64,000 nt of DNA from Juglans regia (taxonomy: Eukaryota; Streptophyta; Magnoliopsida; Fagales; Juglandaceae). The notes beneath the pieces were generated by a model. The model was not told the origin of the DNA. It was given only the letters and a program-made list of their open reading frames with translations, and did not search any database. A program made the translations under genes and the position numbers. Below, piece by piece: positions 56,071 through 64,000 of the stretch. Location: NCBI RefSeq assembly GCF_001411555.2, contig NC_049901.1, positions 42,028,302 to 42,092,301 on the forward strand, read 5' to 3'. The first letter of the stretch is position 1. Each line of letters begins with the position of its first letter.

Positions 56071-59000
56071 ATTAATTTGCATTCTCAACATTCTAATTTG
56101 TCGAAGTTTAATTCACACATATTGTCTGTCATAAAGAAAGAATTATGAAATATAAATGATAATTAATTACTCCGCCAACTTAAAACATAAAGAAAATTCA
56201 CACAGACTCAAAACATAGAATTTCTTAAGTTTTAATGTTAAACTTAATTTGGGAAAGAAAAAAATCATTTCGAATTGTTGTTCAAACTTAAGTGCATGCT
56301 TCAAATAAGAGAGAAATAGACACATTAAATAAGACATACAACATTTATTGTTAATTATTTAATGTTGTGTGAAATATTTAAACGGACAACAATAAATATT
56401 CTGGCCGTTCCATTTTTTGTACCGACAACAAATAAAAAAAAAAAAAACACTCTTTACACCATATATACTCCATCCATGTGATAATATCATTTGATTTATA
56501 AGATTAAATTTTTAAAATTTATAATCTTTTAAATGGTATAAAGATTTTTAAATAAAATTATTCGTAAGAAAAGAGTATTGTTATTTAAAAACATTTACAT
56601 GAAAATCACGAGGTGGCCTGATGTTGTCCGGAAGTCTTATAAATAGTATTGGTCTATATAAACAGCATATTTACTATTGTTCACTCAACTCAAATGCTAA
56701 GCCCATGCAAACTCTGAATCCCAAATTTCGTTCTAATTTGGAATAGTGCTTCTTGGGCCCGATATGATGTTTTCGTGTAAGATGTCATGATTCCTGTTCT
56801 GAACGGGTCAATAATATTTAATTCACATATAGTGCTAGTCTACTATATTATTTAAATGCACAACATATAATTGAAAGTCCTATGAATTTCGTGTGTCTCA
56901 TTACTATACGTACAATATTGTTGCATATATGCATATATATGCAATATTATTTAAATGCACAACATATATTACTATACGTACATGAATGTGTCTCATTATC
57001 CTACGTACGCACTTTGCAGATGTCGTTGACCAGCATGTATCAGTACTACAAAAAAAGTATTTATTGTGATCAGTTATTTATTGTAAAAATAACTATTTTT
57101 TATTAAAATAAATATATTTTCATCGTAAATAGTCATTATCGTTACAAATAATTCGTCATAAATATTCGTTTTTATTGTAATACATGTTAGGACCATGCCG
57201 ATTAGAACTTATATAAGAAGGTACGTACGAAGTTGATATAATTAGAGGGGTGTACGCAGTAGAATAAGTGTGTAGAGATCACAATATTAGTACTGCATGG
57301 ACCTTTTGTTTCTAAGCAAACAAGCAATTTGTACTGCTTTATTAAAAGAAAAAGATTAAGATATACAAGGATCTCCTGGGACGATATATATATTTAGGAA
57401 AAAAAACTAAGGGAATTATGCCTTAAATGACTGGTTTTTACAGTCGAGAAGGTGAATTGTGGTGGCATCGAAGCATAGGTAGAGACGGATCGACCGGTCG
57501 CGTTGTGCTGTAAGTTGTACTCGCTTTGAACTATCTGTAGGAGAGACTCGTTTCCTCGTCCGTGCAATTTTTCACGAGGGTACGTACGTAAGTGGCAACA
57601 CGTACAATTGAATAGGTAGTATTAATAGGTCGGTGGTCCAAGTTGGCGGTGGTCAAATTCACTCACTGGATCGCGAGTCGCAACTACATAATTGGCACAT
57701 GCATGTATATCATCACGTTGACCATGCTCCGAATCTCAAAGCCTTAAGAAGGCCGGATGCCGAATCCATGATTAGTGCGCGCATGCAGCGTGTTACGTTG
57801 CTACCAGAAATGCCGAGCCACGATATATATATAGTTTGCGGGCTAGCTAAGCCCTTGAACCTCAAGCGTTAGCTGTAGCTAGCGGGTGCTTATTGTAAAA
57901 AGAAAAAAACCAGCAAATTTTATCGGAATCGAGTTTGAAGAAAAGAAAAGATAAAAAATGAGGAAAAAAACATGCTGACTCGATGGAAACGGAAGAGGAC
58001 CGAGAGGGAGGGAGCAGCCCCGGCCGGCCTCCTCCCTGGTGGAAAAAAGTGAAAACAGTACGTGACACAATTAATATATTATATGCTAGCTTAATATTTT
58101 ATACTCGATCGATTAAAAAACATCATGATGCATGCATGTGTTTCATTATTGGTATTCAAATTGATTATTTTTTGTTTCTCAGTGAATGAACATTATATAT
58201 TGCAAATTAGAATATATAGAGATCAGTATATTCAGCCTTAATTTGAAGATGAACGTGGAAGAGATTATTCAGTATTCAGGCATCCCAGGCTGGGTACTGG
58301 CCGGACAAAGAGGAGATAATTTAGGTGCAAATTAAATACCACTGGATCTGGTCCCATCAGTTCAAAAGAAGATAGATATAATATAGTTCAGCTATATATA
58401 TATGCAGGCTGCTAAAGCTTATATACATGATCCTTATATTGTGAACAAGATAACATGACCACATGCAAGCAATATTCTTGCATTGCGTAGATGATCAGGA
58501 AATCAAATAGAAAAAGAAAAGAAAAAAAATCTGCAAGAAAATTCAAATGGTGCAATCTAAGCAAAGTCACGTAGGAAAACAAGCTGGGATTGTGTTTAAT
58601 TACGTGGGTCATACCCACAAAAGAGATCTGCTCCTTAGCTGATGCTGCATGCATCTGATCAGCAGGCTAGCTAGGCAATTGAAAGAGAAAAGAGAGATCT
58701 AGAATCATGAAAGGCTATTAATGGAAGACCCAAAATATTATATGGAGTTAGTAATTAATAATGAGGGGAAAACTGAAAAGGGTCACTCCATACGTACATA
58801 TATAAATATATAAGATCTCACCAAAACAAATTAATTATAAAGGAAGAATAGGAGAACTCATCTGTCCTTCCACCTGAATTTGGTCGTCCCTCCTATTATT
58901 CGTGCTAAAAATAAATAAATAAAAGATGAAAATAAAGGAGATAATCGAGATCAGAATATAGTGATGATCAGAAGTGTCATGAAGAAGATAAACGTGAAAG

Positions 59001-59129
59001 TGGAAGGAGGGGTCCATTCTTGATCATATAACCTAATTTCTTCCCTATCTTTATTTTCAATCATAACATCTATTTATTTACCATAAAGTCAATGAAGTTT
59101 TATAGTCTTAAAATATGGAGACATACTGT

Positions 59130-59334
59130 CTCTTTTGTTTATGCAGTTTAGATAATAAGATGAGATATTTTGTTAAAAATTAAATAAAATATTATTATAA
59201 TATAATTTTTAATATTATTATTATTTTGATATTTAAAAAAATTAAATTATTTATTATATTTTATGTCAAAATTTAAAAAAATTATAATTATAAAATTAAA
59301 TGAAATGAAATATGTTTGTCTATCCAAACCGAGC
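59130..59334. repeat. Tourist-like MITE copy
   Basis: Core AATAAAATATTATTATAATA and a right end, TATCCAAACCGAGC, followed by TAA. The left end is diverged and its start is approximate. Confidence 0.55.
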
Positions 59335-59576
59335 TAATAAAAAAAAAAAACAACCTTTTATAATCAATAGTTACTAACGCGTGAAGCAGTATTTTATTAC
59401 CCAGTTTCAAGAAAGAAATAAGTGAAAAATAGAGAAACAGAGGAAGGAAATGAAAGTAAAAAGGTGTCTCACATGCATTCAAGTGCTCAAAATAGGTAAA
59501 AGCAATGATAGTGGAAGAAATTAAGGGATTGTGTCTCTGTGTGTGGGTCATTCTTAGATTGAATTTCTTGTACTAA

Positions 59577-59607
<31 letters not shown>

Positions 59608-59758
59608 GTATTTTTTTTAAATTAATAAATAGATATAATTAGGCAAAGATATTTGTTGGATATGAAATAATTAACGTTCAGTCTACTGGAAGTCCATTAT
59701 TAAGAATAAAAGGAAAATTGACTGAATAAAGTGATATAATAAAGTATGATTACTCCAA

Positions 59759-59861
59759 AGAAGAATTAAAACATCTTTAAACGGAAGAAATTTCTACGAA
59801 CTTGAGGTGAAGAAGAATTAAAACATCTTTAAACGGAAGAAATTTCTACGAACTTGAGGTG
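59759..59861. repeat. Tandem duplication, 52-bp unit
   Basis: AGAAGAATTAAAACATC through CTTGAGGTG appears twice in direct succession (units at 59759-59810 and 59811-59862) without a mismatch over the first 51 bases, so the duplication is recent. Confidence 0.9.
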
Positions 59862-59995
59862 TCTCTACAAAGAAATTAAGGATTTTACCATCTTGAGGGT
59901 CTCTCGGGAAGAAAATGCATCTTAACTTCTCGATAATCCTATTTTCTTTTATTGAATTGAAAACTATGAGATGTCACGACAGACTCATCTAATTA

Positions 59996-60582
59996 GAGCA
60001 CTCCCGATTAATTCTTTATAATACATTTTTCTTTAAAATATAAAAAAAGGTATTCAAAAATATCATCCATTGGATCTTCTATTTTAAAGATATTTTTACA
60101 TTCTGCTACAGTAAACATCTATATGTAGAGAACATTGTTCATCGTTGTAAACATTTTTAATTTATTTATTTTCCCTCTTCTTGCTAAGTTTCTCATTTCT
60201 TCAACTCTCTGTATTCACATTATATAATTATTGGAAATGAATATTTTCATAACATATTTTGAAAATATTTTCATTATATAATCTCTTTTTTTTATTTGTT
60301 GAATTATTTTATATTTTGATTTAACTTATAAATTTGGATAAATTTAAAATATGATATTATATATAGAGATATATTGCAAATATCAAAAGATATGAAGATA
60401 TCATTAGTAGTTAGAGAAAATATTTGAAATGAATAAAAAAAATTAAAAAGTATAATATAATATAAATAAAAAATAGATAAACTGATGTATAATATATTGT
60501 AAAAGTTAGTATGTAAAATAAAAAAAATAAATTTTGATAATGTATTTTAAAGAATATGATGAACAATCTATTAGGAGTGCTC
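59996..60582. mobile_element. 587-bp TIR element with TA target duplication
   Basis: It starts GAGCACTCCCGATTAATTC and ends ATCTATTAGGAGTGCTC. The inverted ends match over about 9 bases exactly and loosely over about 45 (TTTCTTTAAAATA facing TATTTTAAAGAA). TA lies at 59994-59995 and 60583-60584, the target of mariner-type elements. There is no coding frame, so it is non-autonomous. Confidence 0.65.
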
Positions 60583-61780
60583 TAATATAGTATATTTTTC
60601 TCCCAAACGATACTTAGGCATAGGCTTTTCATGTTGAATCATTTTATCTCTCTTTTTATTTATATTTTGAGTACTTTATTTAATTATTATTTCATAGATG
60701 AGCATTCGAGTACCGTATAAATGCCATGGCCACCATGGGGGCCCAAGATATTATTAATTTAAAACACAAAATTACTTGATAGAAATGAAGAAAAAGCAAA
60801 ACGACCAAGAAAGGTTTCATTACTTTAACCAACAGTCAAATAAACCATGGGCCCTCCAAATGAAGCTCCAATGAAACTTGAAAAGACAGCAAATTAAGGA
60901 TGTCAATAAAGGATCTCACCAAAAGTAAAATGACATTTTCCTTTCTATTTTCAAGAAGAGTGATCATATTAGTAAAAAGCTTTGCCTGTTTGTGACTTGT
61001 GACTTGTTGACATGAAATTCCAACAACGCTTTAAAATGGAAAATAAATGGCAGACAAAGACTAAAATGCAAGCGAATGTGTCTATTTTGCAAATCTATTA
61101 ATTGATATATCAAGAAATCACTGTTGTCTAAGTTTGTTCCTCAGTTGGCATAAAAAAAATTCTTGTATTTTTAAGGTTTTTAATTTATAATTGAATTTCT
61201 TTTTTTTTTCCTTTTTTTTTTTTTTTTGGCAAGAATATTTGTATGGATGCTGAAAAAGATGGGTGCAACTCTGCAAAAAGAAAAAGAAAAAGAAAAAAAT
61301 TTTAGGGGAAAAGTTGTTTCATGGGCTCTGTGTCTCTAATCCCAGAGACTGAAAAGTAGATGATCACAGTAGGTAACATGGATATCGTGATCAAACTGCA
61401 TTGCGAGTGAAGATCTGGCATGATCATCATGCGCGTATATGGGCCCCAACTCTAGTACACATTGTTGTCCTTTTCATTGGAGCCCACAAGGCCCAATAGA
61501 GAATCATGGGCCCACTTTTCTGTGGCCCCCACGTAACGACAGTGACGTTAATCTTGTAAGCAGATATTGTATCTGTAATATTGGATGGATGTTGTTGTCC
61601 CTTGCCAACCACCCTCATGCAGATGCACGGGGCCATCAAGATCCTATTCGGCTTCAGTTGATGGAAGTTTCAACGGGAACATCTTTTATATTTGTACGTC
61701 CTTCACAAGTCAAATCACTCCTCATTTTGCTTCTTGAACTTCTCCTCCCAACCATCTCAATTCCCATTCTGCAATATTGA

Positions 61781-61980
61781 GGTTTCGTTTGGATGACAAA
61801 TATCTCTTAACTTATCTCAACTCATCATTATAATTTTTTCAAATTTTAACATAAAATATAATAAACAATTCAACTTTTTCAAATCTTAAAATAATAATAA
61901 TATTAAAAAATAATATTCTAACAATATTTTATCATCTCAACTCAACTCAACTCAACTCACTTCAACATCCAAACGCAACC
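61781..61980. mobile_element. Tourist-like MITE with TGA direct repeats
   Basis: 200 bp from GGTTTCGTTTGGATG to CATCCAAACGCAACC, which has the cleanest terminal inverted repeat in the window (15 bases, one mismatch). The flanking triplets are TGA (61778-61780 and 61981-61983), a variant of the TAA seen elsewhere. Confidence 0.85.
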
Positions 61981-62397
61981 TGAAGCTTACAAGTTAAAAC
62001 GGGATAGAAATAGATATATTAAATAAATTTCACATTCTTTATTAAGTAAAATACTTCAATTATAAAGAGATTATATAAAAGTATACTTACAATTATTTAA
62101 TATGGTTTAATATGATACGACAGATTATAAAGTTATTTTTACTATAAAATATATCCAATAGTTTCTATAAATCCACGTCATTTTGTAAGTTTGTTATTAT
62201 ATAATCTTTTTATATATGTAACAGTTCTCATATATTTAATATCATTCAGAAGATTCATACAAAGAACCATATACGTTGTACAATTCACTTTATAAAGATC
62301 ATTGTCCTATATTGTAAAATGCCATATAACTCGAATACATATAATTTGTCTAGAAGAAAAGAAAAATAAATAAATTCAACTTGTATATATTAAAAGT

Positions 62398-62562
62398 GAG
62401 AAATATTTTGGCAATAAAAAGATTTTATAAAAGTAAACTCACAAATTGATGTGATTTCATACGATACATTTTATTGTAAAATATATTTAACGTATCGTAT
62501 AAAATCATATCAATTAGTGGATTTATTTTTTGTGAAATCTATTTGTAGTTATAGCACTTCTC
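62398..62562. mobile_element. Mutator-like MITE, degenerate 9-bp target duplication
   Basis: 165 bp with arms of about 75 bp: ATTGATGTGATTTCATACGA on the left faces the region TCGTATAAAATCATATCAAT on the right. The ends are GAGAAAT and CACTTCTC. The flanking 9-mers ATTAAAAGT (62389-62397) and ACTAAAAAT (62563-62571) match at 7 of 9 positions. Confidence 0.7.
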
Positions 62563-63539
62563 ACTAAAAATTGGTATGAGAAATGTTTAGGCTGTGTTTA
62601 GGTGTTGAGGTAATCTCAGATGACCATAATTGATATGTAAATAGTAATGTTTTGTGAGTTTCACTGAGATATATTTGAATGTATGAAATAGATTGAAATA
62701 TGTTTAATCTTCCCTAACGTGATATATCTAATAATTAATAGATACATAAAATATTTTTTAAACTTTTATGACTTGAAATTCATATGCACACACTGCAATT
62801 TGATGAAACATTACAGAATGATGACAAATGATGTGAGTTTTTTTGGTTTCTTCTCGAACTCAACTCGTCTTATTATTTTGTCTTTTTCATTAAAAAGAAA
62901 TTCTTCAAGATTCTTTCGTCAAATTCATTAAAAAAATATGGATCACATAAACTTGTGGGTATCGCACAGTTTGGCTCAGGAAAATGATGCATTTGGGGGA
63001 ATGGAAAAAGAAGATAAGAGAGTAAAGATAATTCGAAAGACGACATGATGTATAGGCAGATTCATGTATAATTACAAGAGTATAATTACTTATACTCTTT
63101 TGCCTTTTAATGATGCCACATCAATTACACCGCTTCATAAATTATTTTCCAGACTTCTATTGAATATTCCGACAAACATGTCTCATCATCTTCATCAATT
63201 TTATCGTGGATGACATGTTTCACAATCACACATAATATATAATATCTTAGCCGATCGAACATAAGAAGAACGATCATTTGCATCTAAATCGATAATGTTC
63301 AAAGGGTGTTTCAAGCAAGAAATTAAATGATAGAGCCACTGATAAATTTTATTGATTATTTGTGTATCGAAATACAAAAAAAAAAAAAAAAGCTTTAAAA
63401 AAGCTTTAACAAGTTTTGGTACAAAGTATAGGTGGGTTTTTTCAGTTTGAGTAGCACCGTCGATCGGTTTCAAGAATCAGTAAAATAAACATATATATAA
63501 TATTCATCATAATTGTAAGAGTATTACATAAATAACAAA

Positions 63540-63710
63540 GGTCTCATTTGGTTACACAAATGAGATGAGATGAGATAAAAATTAGAAATTAAATAAAATA
63601 TTATTACAATATAATTTTTTAAAATTATTTTTGTTTTAGAAATTAAAAAAGTTGAATTATTTATCATCTTTTATATAGAAGTTTAAAAATTTTATAATTA
63701 TTTTATTCAG
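63540..63710. repeat. Tourist-like MITE copy
   Basis: It starts GGTCTCATTTGGTTACAC and ATGAGATGAGATGAG, with the core AATAAAATATTATTACAATA and a TTTTTGTTTTAGAAATT region. The right end is diverged. Confidence 0.55.
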
Positions 63711-63925
63711 GCTTAAGTATTTATTCATCGTATATAATCATAAATCTATCAAATACTGTGTAGATATATAAGTCTATATTATTAGGGGCTCTCTCTCTCC
63801 TCTCCTAGGGTTTCCCTCTCCTAGGGTTTCTCTGTGTAGAGACTATTTTTTCATAGTGCAGTACAAGCTTTTAGTTTTTCCTTTGTGCCTTGCTTGCAAA
63901 GACATTTGGGTGGGTGATAACTGTT

Positions 63926-64000
63926 ATGATGGAAGTGAATCTTGAAGATATGTACAAGAAACTCTCTCTCACGGTGATGGAGAGTGAAGAGATTCAAGTA
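63926..64000 (+). CDS. Start of a LINE ORF1 (partial, runs off window)
   Basis: 25 codons, MMEVNLEDMYKKLSLTVMES and onward, open at the window end. The opening with an acidic residue cluster followed by KKLSLT is the typical N-terminus of plant LINE ORF1 proteins with a DUF4283 domain (remembered, not searched). The preceding 63785-63925 is a CTCTCTCTCC and CTAGGGTTT-rich leader, which fits the 5' UTR of such an element. It could instead be a host gene with a similar start. Confidence 0.5.
   Translation, partial: MMEVNLEDMYKKLSLTVMESEEIQV

Larger units (their letters stand above)
54984..63925. other. About 9 kb without a recognisable gene
   Basis: This tract is AT-rich and MITE-dense. No frame shows a known domain, and splice-like joins could not be assembled into a gene. 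Two slightly less AT-rich islands, 57420-58060 and 61430-61780, have open frames of 60-110 codons with no recognisable content. 59577-59607 is a TA/CA microsatellite. Parts of it could be regulatory or noncoding transcript sequence, which I cannot judge. The listed repeats are the only identified content. Confidence 0.5.

Noticed and set aside
58600..58680. Possible microRNA hairpin with GATGCTGCATGCATC
   Set aside because: It contains part of a miR172-like end, but the rest of the mature sequence and a stable long arm are missing.

Overview
The window is plant nuclear DNA. The genes are split by AT-rich introns, and much of the remaining sequence is plant transposable elements. Four genes can be rebuilt exon by exon. 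The repeat families (LINEs without RNase H, Tourist-like and Mutator-like MITEs, RICESLEEPER-type hAT, copia with CTCGAG-rich LTRs) suggest a woody eudicot. Fagales, for example the walnut or hickory family, is my guess from memory and is not proven by the sequence.

Layout, left to right. 1-1520: decayed LINE with an RNase H tail, cut by the window edge. 1521-4317: AT-rich minisatellite, MITEs and the promoter region of the first gene. 4318-8637 (+): a KORRIGAN-type membrane-anchored GH9 endo-beta-1,4-glucanase, 5 exons, 620 aa. 10385-31590 (+): a FRA3-type inositol polyphosphate 5-phosphatase with WD40 repeats, 11 exons, 1107 aa. Its introns 2 and 3 (7.5 and 6.8 kb) are inflated by a nested stack of LINEs, a solo LTR, a hAT-type MITE and a Tourist MITE (intron 2), and by a SINE, a nearly intact full-length LINE and a tiny LINE tail (intron 3). 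32974-38322 (-): a complete but inactivated copia retrotransposon with a 5-bp target duplication. 41100-45162 (-): DWARF27 beta-carotene isomerase, 6 exons, 266 aa, with a TRIM element in intron 5 and a probable GC-AG intron. 47973-52462: a full-length hAT element with an 8-bp target duplication and a broken transposase gene. 53424-54027 (-): histone H2A.Z, 2 exons, 138 aa, apparently with another GC-AG intron. 54028-63925: about 10 kb without a recognisable gene, rich in MITEs. 63926-64000: the first codons of another LINE ORF1, cut by the window end.

The KORRIGAN and FRA3 genes are neighbours in the same orientation. From memory, the Arabidopsis homologues KOR2 (At1g65610) and FRA3 (At1g65580) are also close together, so this is probably conserved microsynteny. 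Both families act in cell-wall formation. DWARF27 acts in plastids at the first dedicated step of strigolactone synthesis. H2A.Z is a chromatin housekeeping variant. Nothing suggests that the four genes form one pathway or cluster.

No CRISPR, operon or other prokaryotic feature is present. The most unusual signals are: (i) a CTCGAGCG minisatellite shared by a copia LTR and an unrelated hAT transposon; (ii) a full-length hAT and a short non-coding element that share their terminal bases and both have 8-bp target duplications; (iii) the multi-level transposon nest in FRA3 intron 2, which places LINE pieces in inverted orientation inside one pre-mRNA; and (iv) two candidate GC-AG introns in small conserved genes.
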